Source: a bacterium (GTDB lineage: Bacteria; Acidobacteriota; Thermoanaerobaculia; Multivoradales; J023). Taken from it: a stretch of 64,000 nt of DNA. The stretch covers positions 1 to 64,000 of the forward strand of contig JAAELT010000473.1 of NCBI GenBank assembly GCA_024226315.1. Direction: 5' to 3'. How positions within the stretch are numbered: position 1 is the stretch's first letter; every line of letters begins with the position of its first letter. Under the pieces are notes generated by a model that ran no database searches, had not been told where the DNA came from, and worked only from the letters and a program-made list of their open reading frames with translations. The position numbers and the translations under genes were made by a program. This document shows, piece after piece, positions 41,310 through 50,555 of this stretch.

Positions 41310-43750
41310 GGTCCATCCTCCATCGCCGCCGGCGGGTCTCCCGGCGGCAGCCGCAGCACAAGGATCGTTCGATCGTCGTCCTGGGCCCGCGGCCCGGTGA
41401 AGCGTTTCAGGTCTTCAAGCACCCGATCGCGGAGTGCCGCGGGGCTGCCATTGGCGTGGCGGCTCAGGCTCTGCTCCAGGCGCTCGAAGCCGAAAGGCTC
41501 GTCGTCGACCGCGCCGCGCGCCTCGACCACCCCGTCGCTGCACAGGAAAAGGAGGTCGCCGGCGGCGAGATCGACGCGCTGGGAATGGATCTCGAGCTCC
41601 CGCCGCACTCCCAGCGGGTAGGCTGGCGAGTCGAGCGCGTGGACGCCCTCGCCATCTCGTACCAGGTAGGGACACAGGTGGCCGGCGCTGGCGAAGACGA
41701 GCTCACCGAGGCGCGGGTCGAGGAGCCCGTAGCACAGGGTGGCGGTGAGGCTGCGGCCGGCGGTTTTGTGCAGGGTGCGGTTCAGCGCCGAGAATACCGC
41801 CGCCACCTCCGGATCGGAGTGCGTCTGTACAGCCAGCGCGGAGCGCGCCATCGACATCACGAGGCCGCTGCCCACCCCGTGTCCGGCGACGTCACCCACC
41901 GCCACCGCCAGGCGGCCGTCGTCGAGCGCCGTGACGTCGTAGAAATCGCCGCCCACCTCGCTGGCGGGGAGGTAGGCATGAGCCAGCTCGACGCCGGCGA
42001 GACGGTGCGGAAGCCGCGGCAGGATCGAGCGCTGGACGGCACGCGCCGTCTCCATCTCCATCCGCTCCCGCTCCTGTTCGGCAATTCGGCGGGCGTGCAG
42101 CGGCACGTCGCGCCAGCGGTAGGCGATCTCGCGGCCGGCAAGCAAGGCGCGGAAGGAGAGTGCCAGGGGCAGGGCCAGGATCGACAAGGCCACGGCACCC
42201 TGGAGGTTCAGGAATGCGTCGTCGGCGCGCAGCCACGGCAGGGCCTGCGGTACCAGGAAGGCGGTGACCCCGGCGAGCAGCGCGGTCAACAGGTCGTAGG
42301 CCAGGAGCAGCGCCAACAACATGGCAGCGAACGCGCTGCCGAGCAGCACCTCGGAGCCGGGGGGAAAGGTGGGCGTCGGCTGGTAGAAGAAGATGCCGGA
42401 CAGCAGGACGATCGCCGCCCCGGCTCCGACCCGACCGAGGCGCCGGACGGCGAGCGGCAGCAAAGCGAAGAGGGCGAGCACCATCAACAGAGTGCAGAGG
42501 AGGGAGAGGGCGAGTTGGGAGAGCGCCGGCCAGGCAGACCCGGCTGAGAAGAGCTCGAAGGTCCAGCCGAAGAGAGGGCGGGCTCCGAGCCCTTCGAGGG
42601 CCGGCAGAGCCATTAGCAGCGCCGCCGTCATCATCAGCCCCGCCGCCGGCCCGCGCAGCGCCGCCCGGCCGACCGTAGCGCTCCCGAAGTGCCCGCGCAG
42701 GACGGCGTCGAAGGCGGCGATCTTCTCGCCGCCGCGGCGGCGCCAGCGCGCCTCGCCGGCGCACCAGGCAAGAGCCGTGGCCAACGCCATCGGGGCGAAG
42801 ATCACCACCAGGGACTGCAACCCGCCGATCCAGACAGCCTGGCGGGCCGCGAGCCCTTTCACGAATTCCACCGTGGCCCAGCGTACGCCGAGGCAGGTGA
42901 CGACCAGGCCCAGGATCATCATCAGGACGAAGATCGAAGCGCCCCGCCGCAAACCCGCCTGGCCCTCGTGGTAGCGGCGCAGAAAAGGCACGGCAAAGAA
43001 GGGGAGCAGGAGGAAAGGCGCGAGGATCCGCAGTCGCCACAGGAGTCCTTCGGGCCACGGGCCCGGGAAGTATTCGCTCTCGGGATCCTCGACCCAGTTC
43101 CCGACGCTGAGCAAGCGGTCGCCGGCGAACGTCACTTCCACTCCGTAGGGATACTCGACGCCCAGCACGGCGTCGCCGTCGCGGTAGCGCACCACGACTT
43201 CGTTGCGGCCGGGCTTCTCGATTCGCCGCAGCTCCGACTCCTCGAAGCGCTTCGCCGCGAGCCCCAGGCGCCCCAGCAACTCCCCGGCCCGCTCCCGGGC
43301 CATGTCTTCTTCGAGGTAGCCCTCGAGCTCCTCGGGGAGATGAATCCCTACCGTCAGCACCTCGCCGGCTGCGGAGAGGTTGACCAGGTAGTCGCAACCG
43401 CGCGCCCGACCTCCTGGAGGGTAGATCTGGACCCGCCAGTGCACGATCCGGCGTCCGGGCAAGCTGTCTCGAAGCTCTGTCTCTCTCCCCGCCTCGCCGC
43501 TCGTCAGGAGCCTGTTCTCGACGTGGGGAGCGATGTGGAGCCCGGCGGCGATCCAGGGATCCTCCGGCAACTCTTCACCGAGGTCGCGGAGAGTGTCCAG
43601 CGCGAGCTCGATCGCCTCGCCCCGATGCAGCCGCCACTCGGCGGGTTGGAGCGGGAAGGCACGAGGAAAGGCCCAGGTGCAAACCGCCGCGGCCGCCAGG
43701 CCCGCCAGGGCCCAGAACACCAGCTCCCGCTGACCTCGTTTCGAGTGCAT
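41306..43750 (-). CDS. Membrane SpoIIE-type PP2C phosphatase, first copy
   Basis: 814 residues from ATG at 43750; an upstream TTG at 43807 would add 19 residues, with AGGAGG lying inside that extension rather than before it. Layout matches the downstream paralogue: N-terminal helix (VFWALAGLAAAAVCTWAFPRAFP), extracytoplasmic domain, multi-helix membrane region, then phosphatase (VGGDFYDVTALDDGRLAVAVGDVAGHGVGSGLVMSMARSAL, DLLFLCSDGVVEARGAVDDEPFGFERLEQ). Both copies keep WAFPRAFP and the same position (about residue 606) for the first aspartate motif. The pair came from tandem duplication and may respond to different extracellular signals. It heads an operon ending in the GH172 gene. Confidence 0.85.
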   Translation of the reverse strand: MHSKRGQRELVFWALAGLAAAAVCTWAFPRAFPLQPAEWRLHRGEAIELALDTLRDLGEELPEDPWIAAGLHIAPHVENRLLTSGEAGRETELRDSLPGRRIVHWRVQIYPPGGRARGCDYLVNLSAAGEVLTVGIHLPEELEGYLEEDMARERAGELLGRLGLAAKRFEESELRRIEKPGRNEVVVRYRDGDAVLGVEYPYGVEVTFAGDRLLSVGNWVEDPESEYFPGPWPEGLLWRLRILAPFLLLPFFAVPFLRRYHEGQAGLRRGASIFVLMMILGLVVTCLGVRWATVEFVKGLAARQAVWIGGLQSLVVIFAPMALATALAWCAGEARWRRRGGEKIAAFDAVLRGHFGSATVGRAALRGPAAGLMMTAALLMALPALEGLGARPLFGWTFELFSAGSAWPALSQLALSLLCTLLMVLALFALLPLAVRRLGRVGAGAAIVLLSGIFFYQPTPTFPPGSEVLLGSAFAAMLLALLLAYDLLTALLAGVTAFLVPQALPWLRADDAFLNLQGAVALSILALPLALSFRALLAGREIAYRWRDVPLHARRIAEQERERMEMETARAVQRSILPRLPHRLAGVELAHAYLPASEVGGDFYDVTALDDGRLAVAVGDVAGHGVGSGLVMSMARSALAVQTHSDPEVAAVFSALNRTLHKTAGRSLTATLCYGLLDPRLGELVFASAGHLCPYLVRDGEGVHALDSPAYPLGVRRELEIHSQRVDLAAGDLLFLCSDGVVEARGAVDDEPFGFERLEQSLSRHANGSPAALRDRVLEDLKRFTGPRAQDDDRTILVLRLPPGDPPAAMEDGP

Positions 43751-43861
43751 CGCCGGTTGCCCGCGAGCCGGCGCTCGGGCCGCCGGACGCGGAACCCTCC
43801 TATCCAAATTGTACGTCAGGGCGCGGAGGGAGTTGCGACAGCGAGTGCAGGCGGACGAAGA

Positions 43862-43914
43862 AAAGCCCCCGGCACCAGGTGCCGGGGGCTTTGCAGACTC
43901 GACCGGTAGAGTCT
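43862..43914 (-). terminator. Intrinsic terminator of the BNR/cysteine-rich gene
   Basis: AAAGCCCCCGGCACC (43862-43876) and GGTGCCGGGGGCTTT (43878-43892) pair perfectly around one base. On the minus strand the stem is followed by TTTTCTT, as expected for an intrinsic terminator. A second dyad, AGACTC and GAGTCT (43895-43914), lies between it and the stop codon. Confidence 0.8.
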
Positions 43915-43918
43915 CTAT

Positions 43919-46900
43919 CTACTGCGGGCAGATCGACAGGTCGTCGATGCCGCCCTCCACGATGTCGCCCGGGCCGGCGCCGTCGGAGACGCGCACCCGC
44001 AGCTGCACCGTGGAGCCCGCCGGCACGCTGGTCGCGGCGTTGGTCCACGAGGCCACGGTCTGCACGTCGCCGATCGAGACGAAGGGCGAGTACCCGCCGC
44101 CGCCCACCGACGCCTCGAGCACGAAGTAGTCGCCCGCGGCGTCATCGCCCGTGTCGCGCTGGCCGTGGAAGTACCAGATCGACAAGTCCGACGCGTCGGT
44201 GACGTTGTACACCGGCGAGGTCAGCGCACACTCGCCACCGTCCACGTCGGCGTTGCCCGCCGAGGAGTTGGTGGCGGTGAACAGCGCGCTGCCCGAGCCC
44301 GTGGTGTGATCGCCACCAACCTGGGTGACCACCGTCGAGGTCTGCTGCGTCGGCGTGCCCAGCACGAAGGTGCCGGTCGTGCACGTACCGCTGGTCGTCC
44401 AGCCGGCCGCGCCGCCCTCGAAGTCGTCGTCGGTAGAGCAGCCCACCGGCACGTCCTCGTAGACCTCGACATTCTGGAAGCGGCTGTCGTTGCCGCTGCC
44501 CGCGTCGTTGTCGTTGACCAGCACCAGGAACATCGCCGAGCCGGTGAAGTACTGGCCCACCGGAATGGTGTAGTGCACCAGCGACGACCCACTGTAGTTG
44601 TCGAAGTCGGTGATGCCCCAGTTCTGCGTGCCGTGGACCTTGAAGATCCGATCGCTCGACAGGCCGTCGTCCTCGTCGAAGCCGATGCCGTGGATCTCGC
44701 CCTGCGACGTCGACTGGAAGTCGAGCTCGATCACGGTGTTGGCGGTGACGTTGAACGTCTGGGTCGTGCGGCGCCAGGTGTTGTCCTGGAGCAGGATGGA
44801 GTCCGCGCTCTCGACCGTCACGTTGGCGCTGACGTCCTGGGTGGAGTAGGACACGGTCGGCGTCGTGGTCCAGTCGATGCAACTCGGACAACCGCCGCCA
44901 CCCTCGCAGATGTCGGTGGTCTCGTTGCAGGTCTGGCCACCCGAGCACGGATCCGAGCCCGCCTGACAGTCGAGTGTGGCGTTGCACGTCTCGGCGCCGT
45001 TGCAGAACAGGCCGTCGTCGCAGGCCGCGTCGTCGGCTAAGTTGTCGCACGAGTCGGTGCCCTCGTTGCACGAGTCGACCGTGCAGCCGACGCCGTCGTT
45101 ACAGTTCGGCGCCGAGCCGGACTGGCAGTCGAGCGTCGCCGAGCAGGTCTCCGCGCCGTCGCAGAACAGACCGTTGTCGCACAGCGAGTTGTTGGGCACG
45201 TTGTCGCAGGAGTCGGTGCCCTCGTTGCACGAGTCCACGGTACAGCCGATGCCGTCGCCGCAGGTCGGCGCGGTACCCGACTCGCACTGGCCGGTGCCGG
45301 GGTTGCAGGTCTCGGCGCCGTCGCAGAACTGGCCGTTGTCGCACTGCGCGTTCGACGTACAGGCGTCGGGCTCGACCGCGAACACCAGGTCGTCGCGATC
45401 GTTGTAAGCGCCCGAGGCACATTCGGCGTTGGTGCTCTGGTAGCGGAACTGCGCGCGCACCGCCTGCAAGCTCCCCGTTGGCAGCGTGTACTGCGCGGTC
45501 AGCGTATTGGCGCCCGCGGCCGGCGGCGTGATCGAGGTGATCAGCGTCCAGCTCGGGCTGTTGGCGTCGGCCGCGAAGTAGAGGTCGAGCGTGTCCGCGC
45601 TCGGGGTCGTCCAGGCCCATACGGTGGCCTCGATCTCGACCGTGTCGCCCTCGGTGAAGTTGCCGCTGTCGAGCGTCCTGACCACGATACGGTCGTTCGA
45701 CTCGTCGGAGTGGTAGCCACCCGAGGTACCGTCGGCACACGAATCGTTGATCGTGTTCGGCTGATTGGACTCCGGTCCCAGGTTGGCGCGGCCGTCGACC
45801 AGCGCGTTGGTGTCGCAGGAGCTGCCCACGTTGAGGCAGGCGGGCGCCTGGTAGGTGCCGTTGAAGACGGCGTTCTGGGGACCGCCTCCGCCCGCCGGGA
45901 TGACCGTGACGGTCACCGAGTCCTGGGCGCTGCCGCAGCTGGTGGTGGCGGTCACGGTGTAGACGGTGGTCGACGTCGGCGAGACGTTGACCTGCGCGGT
46001 GGTGGCGCCACCCGGCGACCAGGAATAGGTGTGTCCGGCCTGGGTCGCGGTGCCGATGGTGGTCGACTGGCCCTCCTCGATGGTCACGTCGGCGCCGGCG
46101 TCGGCGATCGGCTGCGGCGAGCAGCCGCCGGTCACCGGAATGCCCGCCGCGTAGACGTCCACCGAGTCGCCACCGCCGCCGCCCTCGTTGCGGTTGTCGG
46201 TGTAGATCGCGACCATGTCCTGCATCACGATGTCCATGCCGTTGTAGTCGCCGAACTCGAAGCTGTCGCCGATGTTGGGCGACTGCTGGGCGGTGATGCG
46301 GGTCGGGGTCGACCAGGTCTGGGCACCGTCGGTAGAGGACGAGTAGAAGATGTCGACGGCGGTGCGGCTACCGCTGCGGCGGGTGTCGTAGAAGATCACG
46401 TGCACCGTGCCGTCCTCGCCCACGGTCAGCCACTGGTGGTAGCGGTCGACGCTGTTCGCGTCGGCGGTCTCGTGGGGGGTGGTCACGGTCCAGGTGTTGC
46501 CGCCGTTGCGCGAGTAGGCCACCTGGATGCGGGCGTGGTTCGACGACGCGGCGCCCGTCGGGCCGGTGGAATCCGACCAGGCGGCGTAGATCGAGTCGCC
46601 GAACGGGCCGTTCGAGAAGTCGGTGTCGGCGGAAACGTAGATGAACACCTCGCGGGTCTCCATCGACGGCACCGGGAAGGCGAAGCTGCCCTCGGTGGGA
46701 GAAACCTCGATCACCGAGCCGAGGGTGGCGCCGCCGTCGGTGGACTTGCGCAGGAGGATGCGCTGGCTGTTGAACGCCGGCCAGAAGTGGTAGACGGCAC
46801 CGCTCTTGTCGGTGGTGATGTCCGAGCCGATGCCGCGCTGGTCGGTCGCCGAGGAGTGCGGCATCGTCGACCAGGTCTCACCGTTGTCCGAGGAGGCGGC

Positions 46901-47797
46901 GAACTGCAGGATGTTCGATGAGTGCCAGGTGGCGTAGATGTTGTCCTTGTGGGGCGAGGTGGCGTACTTGTCGACGTGGATGTATTCCTTGTCGTTGGCG
47001 TTGCCGGCGGACAGGGTGACGCGACTGCCGGGCAGGTCGGTCCAGGTTTGGCCGCCGTCGGAGGAGCGGTAGAACCAGATCTGACAGCCGGAGCCGCCAC
47101 AGCTACCGAGGGTGGCGGTATAGGCGAGGGTGCCGTCGGACGACCAGTCGACCGTCGGATCGCAGCAGGTGCCGCCCAGCGGCAGGGCCGCGGAGGTGCT
47201 CCAGTTCTCGCCGCCGTCGGTGGAATAGTGCATGATCTGTCCGGAGCCGGGGCCGTTGGAGCCGGCGATCACCAGATCGGTGTTCACCGGATTGATCTTG
47301 ATCGCCGACTCGGCGGCGCCGTTGGGGTCGGTGACTCTGACCTCGCCGCTCAAGAACTTCTGCTGCCAGAATTCCTTCTCGTCGACGCCGCCCTTCTCGG
47401 TGAGCACACGGTAGACGCCGTTCTCGATCGTGGCGCGTGAGTAGATCTTGCCGTCGACGAGGTAGCCGCCATACATCAGGCGGAAGATCTGCAGCGCGCT
47501 GCGTGGGTACTGCACGGGCCCGGTCTTCTGCATCTCGGGGATCCCGCGGCGCAGCTCGACGCGGAAGAACGCCGGGATCTGGGCCTTGAGCTCCTTCTCG
47601 TTGGCCGCCAGCAGGCTCAGGTCTTTCTGGGTCAGCTGGTAGTTGCGATCGTCCCAAGGGCCGATCTCGGTCAGCGAGGAGTAGTCGACCCGCGAGTCGA
47701 CGCCCTTGTATTGAAAGATCTCCTGAGACTGAGCCACGGCCGCGAAGGCCAGCAGGCTCAGGACGAGAGCGAGGCTTCTCCTGGTCAAGGTCGACAT
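43919..47797 (-). CDS. Secreted BNR-repeat, cysteine-rich multidomain protein
   Basis: 1,292 residues from ATG at 47797, with ACAAGGGGAA as ribosome binding site and a signal peptide (TRRSLALVLSLLAFAAVAQSQ). Residues about 170-560 hold sialidase-type Asp-boxes: YSTDGGENW, RSSDGGQTW, ASSDNGETW, KSTDGGAT, YSRNGGNTW and SSTDGAQTW. An Ig/PKD-like domain follows (about 562-635), then a beta-rich domain (about 640-810). Three cysteine-rich repeats (about 811-972) carry CDGAETC and CTVDSCNEGTDSCD. The tail (about 975-1292) has two jelly-roll-like domains, the last with DDFEGGAAGWTTSG and GGIDDLSICPQ. Asp-boxes give a beta-propeller but not necessarily sialidase activity, and I see no clear catalytic set. 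Probably a surface or secreted binding protein. Confidence 0.75.
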   Translation of the reverse strand: MSTLTRRSLALVLSLLAFAAVAQSQEIFQYKGVDSRVDYSSLTEIGPWDDRNYQLTQKDLSLLAANEKELKAQIPAFFRVELRRGIPEMQKTGPVQYPRSALQIFRLMYGGYLVDGKIYSRATIENGVYRVLTEKGGVDEKEFWQQKFLSGEVRVTDPNGAAESAIKINPVNTDLVIAGSNGPGSGQIMHYSTDGGENWSTSAALPLGGTCCDPTVDWSSDGTLAYTATLGSCGGSGCQIWFYRSSDGGQTWTDLPGSRVTLSAGNANDKEYIHVDKYATSPHKDNIYATWHSSNILQFAASSDNGETWSTMPHSSATDQRGIGSDITTDKSGAVYHFWPAFNSQRILLRKSTDGGATLGSVIEVSPTEGSFAFPVPSMETREVFIYVSADTDFSNGPFGDSIYAAWSDSTGPTGAASSNHARIQVAYSRNGGNTWTVTTPHETADANSVDRYHQWLTVGEDGTVHVIFYDTRRSGSRTAVDIFYSSSTDGAQTWSTPTRITAQQSPNIGDSFEFGDYNGMDIVMQDMVAIYTDNRNEGGGGGDSVDVYAAGIPVTGGCSPQPIADAGADVTIEEGQSTTIGTATQAGHTYSWSPGGATTAQVNVSPTSTTVYTVTATTSCGSAQDSVTVTVIPAGGGGPQNAVFNGTYQAPACLNVGSSCDTNALVDGRANLGPESNQPNTINDSCADGTSGGYHSDESNDRIVVRTLDSGNFTEGDTVEIEATVWAWTTPSADTLDLYFAADANSPSWTLITSITPPAAGANTLTAQYTLPTGSLQAVRAQFRYQSTNAECASGAYNDRDDLVFAVEPDACTSNAQCDNGQFCDGAETCNPGTGQCESGTAPTCGDGIGCTVDSCNEGTDSCDNVPNNSLCDNGLFCDGAETCSATLDCQSGSAPNCNDGVGCTVDSCNEGTDSCDNLADDAACDDGLFCNGAETCNATLDCQAGSDPCSGGQTCNETTDICEGGGGCPSCIDWTTTPTVSYSTQDVSANVTVESADSILLQDNTWRRTTQTFNVTANTVIELDFQSTSQGEIHGIGFDEDDGLSSDRIFKVHGTQNWGITDFDNYSGSSLVHYTIPVGQYFTGSAMFLVLVNDNDAGSGNDSRFQNVEVYEDVPVGCSTDDDFEGGAAGWTTSGTCTTGTFVLGTPTQQTSTVVTQVGGDHTTGSGSALFTATNSSAGNADVDGGECALTSPVYNVTDASDLSIWYFHGQRDTGDDAAGDYFVLEASVGGGGYSPFVSIGDVQTVASWTNAATSVPAGSTVQLRVRVSDGAGPGDIVEGGIDDLSICPQ
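44875..45350 (-). repeat. Repeated coding units for CDGAETC cysteine-rich modules
   Basis: Three units of about 50 codons inside the BNR protein, the third shortened. Each gives CDNGxFCDGAETC, a spacer, then CxDGxGCTVDSCNEGTDSCDN. The DNA copies are similar enough to recombine, so unit number may vary between strains. Confidence 0.7.
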
Positions 47798-47919
47798 CTC
47801 TTCCCCTTGTCGTGTGTGGTTTCTGCCGGGTGCGCGCCGAGTGCGGCTGCGACGGACCCGAAGCACGCGGGCCGGGCGATGCCGGTCCACGCTTCGCTGG
47901 TCTAGATGCCCTTGGACTC

Positions 47920-47936
47920 TTCAAGAGCCGTGCCAG
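47920..47936 (-). promoter_or_regulatory. Sigma-54-like promoter of the BNR gene
   Basis: On the minus strand the site reads CTGGCACGGCTCTTGAA. It matches TGGCACG-N4-TTG exactly, with A instead of the conserved C at -12. The predicted start is about 112 bases before the ATG, almost the same leader length as for the RHS gene. Confidence 0.42.
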
Positions 47937-48070
47937 CGGGCTGCCCGCAACGCCAGCGACGGCGGTCTACTGGAAGGGGAGAATGGATTGCACCAAATCG
48001 TGATTCGTGTGGCCAGGCCCGCGGACGAGGAGATTTCAGGCATCAGCTCCGAGACGGACGGTGCTGCCGA

Positions 48071-48109
48071 GTCTCAACCCTGAGAACGGGCTCGTCTCAA
48101 GTCTGAGAA
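48071..48109. promoter_or_regulatory. Pair of TCTCA-N4-TGAGA dyads
   Basis: GTCTCAACCCTGAGAA (48071-48086) and GTCTCAAGTCTGAGAA (48094-48109) are near-identical, 23 bases apart. They lie roughly 160-200 bases upstream of the predicted BNR transcription start, where enhancer-binding proteins of sigma-54 promoters usually bind. Confidence 0.5.
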
Positions 48110-48116
48110 TGTCGAG

Positions 48117-49616
48117 TCACGACTCGGCCGCCGCGGTCGCCAGCCGTGGAGCGTCCTCGGACGCCACGATCGCTGCCACCCGCTTCTCGCTGTCGCGATG
48201 CCCCTTGAGGAAGGTCTCGGGGGTAGAGAAGCGCTTGCTCATGTTCATGCCCTTCCTGAGTGCCCCGAGAGTCAGCTTGCCGGCGGCCAGCGCCAGACCC
48301 ATGCCGACGTAGGTCCGCACCTTGCCTTCGTTGCGCAGGCGGATGTCGAGGGCGTGGCGCCAGAGGCCGGCGTACTCGGCATAGAATTCCTCCCGCGAGA
48401 GCCGGGTGGGGAGCACGGTGTGGGCGATGTCGAAGAGCTCCCAGTCCGGGGTGTTGACCCGGCGCCGGACTTCGTCCCAGAGGTCGGTGCCGGGCAGCGG
48501 CGTGAGGATCGAGAAGCCGCTGTTGTAGGCGCCGGTGCGCGACACCCAATCGCGCAGCTTGCGGAAATGCTCGCGGTCCCAGTCGGGGTCGACGATGAAG
48601 TTGGGCGAGTAGCCGACGTCGAGCTCCTGGCAGATCTCGATCGCGCGGTTGTTGTTGGCCGCTTTGTTCTTCTTGTTGACCGAGGTCAGTCCTTCGTCGT
48701 CGATCGCCTCGAGGCCGAGGAAGATCGACAGCTTGCCGCACTCCTTCCACGCTTCGATGATCTCGGGGTGACGGCAGATGATGTCCGAGCGCGTCTGGAG
48801 CTTGAAGTACTTCTTGATGCCCGCCGCCTTGATCTGGCGCGCCAACTCCTTGGCGCGCTTGACGTTCATCCAGAAGATATCGTCGGTGAAGAAGACGTGC
48901 GGCGTCTCGATCTGGCGCAGCTCTTCGACCACCCGCTCGGGTGACTTCTCGCGGAACGACGATTCGTGGAACTTCCAGACCGAGCAGAAGTTGCACTTGA
49001 ACGGGCAGCCGCGGGCGGTCTCCATCATCGCCATCGGCTTGTGGAAGTTCCAGTAGTACTCCCGGCGGTAGCGCCGGATCAGGTGGCGCGCCGGCAGCGG
49101 CATCTCGTCGAGATCGCTCCGCGCCGGCGCATCGCCGGTGAAGATCGGGTCCGAGGAACCCCTCCCGGTCGCGTTCAGCATCAGGCCCGGCACCTTGCGC
49201 AGATCGCCCTTGCCCTCCAGCGCGTCCACCAGCGGCGGCATGATCTCCTCGCCGTCACCGATGGCGACGACGTCGATGGCGGCGTCCTGGAACCACTCGG
49301 GCTCGCGCGAAGCGTCGTGCCCGCCGACGACGACGGTGGCGTCGGGCAGATCGCGCGCCAGCCTGCGGGCCAGCTCCAGCGTACGGAAGCGCTCGGTGGT
49401 GAAGTTGCAGGTCAGCCCCACCACGTCGGGCTCGAAGGCTTTGCAGTCGGCGAGCCCAGGCTCGACGCCGTCGATGCGCAGGTCGATGACCTTGCACTCG
49501 TGTCCGTCGGGCTCGATCGCGCCGGCGACGCACTCGAGCCCCAGCGGCTCGACGAAAGTGATCATCTCGAGCCCGAGGACCCCGCCGGTGTGCGGCTTGA
49601 GGAACGCGACTTTCAT
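48117..49616 (-). CDS. B12-binding radical SAM protein, HpnR-like
   Basis: 499 residues from ATG at 49616, with GGAG five bases upstream. The N-terminal half is a cobalamin-binding-type domain (EPLGLECVAGAIEPDGHECKVIDLRI, TVVVGGHDAS). The radical SAM cluster is Cys204, Cys208 and Cys211 in ARGCPFKCNFCSVW. VFFTDDIFWMN, SIFLGLEAIDDEGL and ILTPLPGTDLW continue the family pattern. The overall sequence resembles hopanoid C-3 methylase HpnR as I know it, but no hopanoid genes are in the window and B12-radical SAM families are hard to separate. It ends an operon after the DUF4412 gene (16-base gap). Confidence 0.7.
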   Translation of the reverse strand: MKVAFLKPHTGGVLGLEMITFVEPLGLECVAGAIEPDGHECKVIDLRIDGVEPGLADCKAFEPDVVGLTCNFTTERFRTLELARRLARDLPDATVVVGGHDASREPEWFQDAAIDVVAIGDGEEIMPPLVDALEGKGDLRKVPGLMLNATGRGSSDPIFTGDAPARSDLDEMPLPARHLIRRYRREYYWNFHKPMAMMETARGCPFKCNFCSVWKFHESSFREKSPERVVEELRQIETPHVFFTDDIFWMNVKRAKELARQIKAAGIKKYFKLQTRSDIICRHPEIIEAWKECGKLSIFLGLEAIDDEGLTSVNKKNKAANNNRAIEICQELDVGYSPNFIVDPDWDREHFRKLRDWVSRTGAYNSGFSILTPLPGTDLWDEVRRRVNTPDWELFDIAHTVLPTRLSREEFYAEYAGLWRHALDIRLRNEGKVRTYVGMGLALAAGKLTLGALRKGMNMSKRFSTPETFLKGHRDSEKRVAAIVASEDAPRLATAAAES

Positions 49617-49632
49617 CGATTCTCCAAACTGG

Positions 49633-50463
49633 CTACTCGGGCCGGAACATCTCCTGCCGCTTGTAACCGGAAGGCGGTTCGAAGGCGTCGGGGTCGATGG
49701 TCTGGCGCTTGGAGGAGCGCAGAAAGGTCTCACCCTCCAGCGAGCCGTCGTCGTCGAACTCGCGGGTGACCACCGGAAAACCGCCGATCTCCTTCATGTG
49801 CTCGAAAGCGGGATCGCCGCCGGGGCCCTGCCCGCCGAAGCTGGGAATCGAGTCCATCATCTCGCTGAAGAAGTCGGCCATGTCCTCGAAGGCGTCGACC
49901 ACGTCGCTGCCGCCCTCTACGTTCGACCAATCGGTGACCCACAGCTCGCGGACCTTGCGGCCATCGCGCTGCACCTCGTACTTGACGCACGGGTAGCCGT
50001 TCCTGTCGGCGCGCTCACTCGTTTTCTTGAGCTCGTTCTTCGGCCGCTGCGGCGCGGCCTGGGCGCCGGGAGGCATCTTCTGCTTCATCATCTGCTCCAT
50101 CATCGCCCGCTTGTCCTCGGGCACGTTCTTGAGCGCGTCCGCCATCATGCGCTCGGCCTCGCTCAGCTGGCCGGCGATCTGGCCGATCGTCGCCTCGTCG
50201 ATCTTGTGGTAGGTCCGGTTCTCGTGATCGACCACCACCATCTCGCGCCGGTCGCCGCGAAAGATCATCTCGCCTTGCTTGCCCTTGCCTCCGGAGGCGA
50301 TGCCCATCTTCAGATGGCGGCCCTCGACCGCGGCCTGGATCGACTCGGTCTTCGGTGGCGACTGCTCGTGGTCTTTGACCTCGATCTCGTAGACGACGCC
50401 GGCATAGAGCGGCGCCTGAAGGAGCAGGATGGCGAGGGAGAGGAGGATCAGACGATTTTTCAT
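49633..50463 (-). CDS. Exported DUF4412-like protein
   Basis: 276 residues from ATG at 50463, with signal peptide KNRLILLSLAILLLQAPLYAG. The body has VVYEIEVKD, HLKMGIASGGKGKQGEMIFRGDRREMVVVDHENRTYHKIDEATI and a Met-rich segment (RMMADALKNVPEDKRAMMEQMMKQKM broken by charged residues). It continues with YPCVKYEVQRDGRKVRELWVTDW. This is the pattern of DUF4412 periplasmic proteins, of unknown function, whose fold resembles lipoprotein carriers. It lies between the TPR/DUF1579-like gene (92 bases) and the radical SAM gene (16 bases). Confidence 0.65.
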   Translation of the reverse strand: MKNRLILLSLAILLLQAPLYAGVVYEIEVKDHEQSPPKTESIQAAVEGRHLKMGIASGGKGKQGEMIFRGDRREMVVVDHENRTYHKIDEATIGQIAGQLSEAERMMADALKNVPEDKRAMMEQMMKQKMPPGAQAAPQRPKNELKKTSERADRNGYPCVKYEVQRDGRKVRELWVTDWSNVEGGSDVVDAFEDMADFFSEMMDSIPSFGGQGPGGDPAFEHMKEIGGFPVVTREFDDDGSLEGETFLRSSKRQTIDPDAFEPPSGYKRQEMFRPE

Positions 50464-50555
50464 TGCGGGTAGTCTCCGTAGGATGATACGAATTGGCCGG
50501 CAGAGCCGGGAACAAGGCTGCCAGTCGCTGGCCCGCGTTGTCAAGATCGACGGCT

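Larger units (their letters stand above)
47798..48116. other. 319-bp region upstream of the BNR gene
   Basis: It holds the 5' leader, a sigma-54-like promoter (47920-47936) and two dyads (48071-48109) beside the end of the radical SAM gene. No gene is supported. Confidence 0.6.

Noticed and set aside
43751..43807. Upstream TTG start extending the first SpoIIE phosphatase
   Set aside because: AGGAGG lies inside the extension with no start codon at suitable spacing, and the paralogue aligns from the ATG at 43750.
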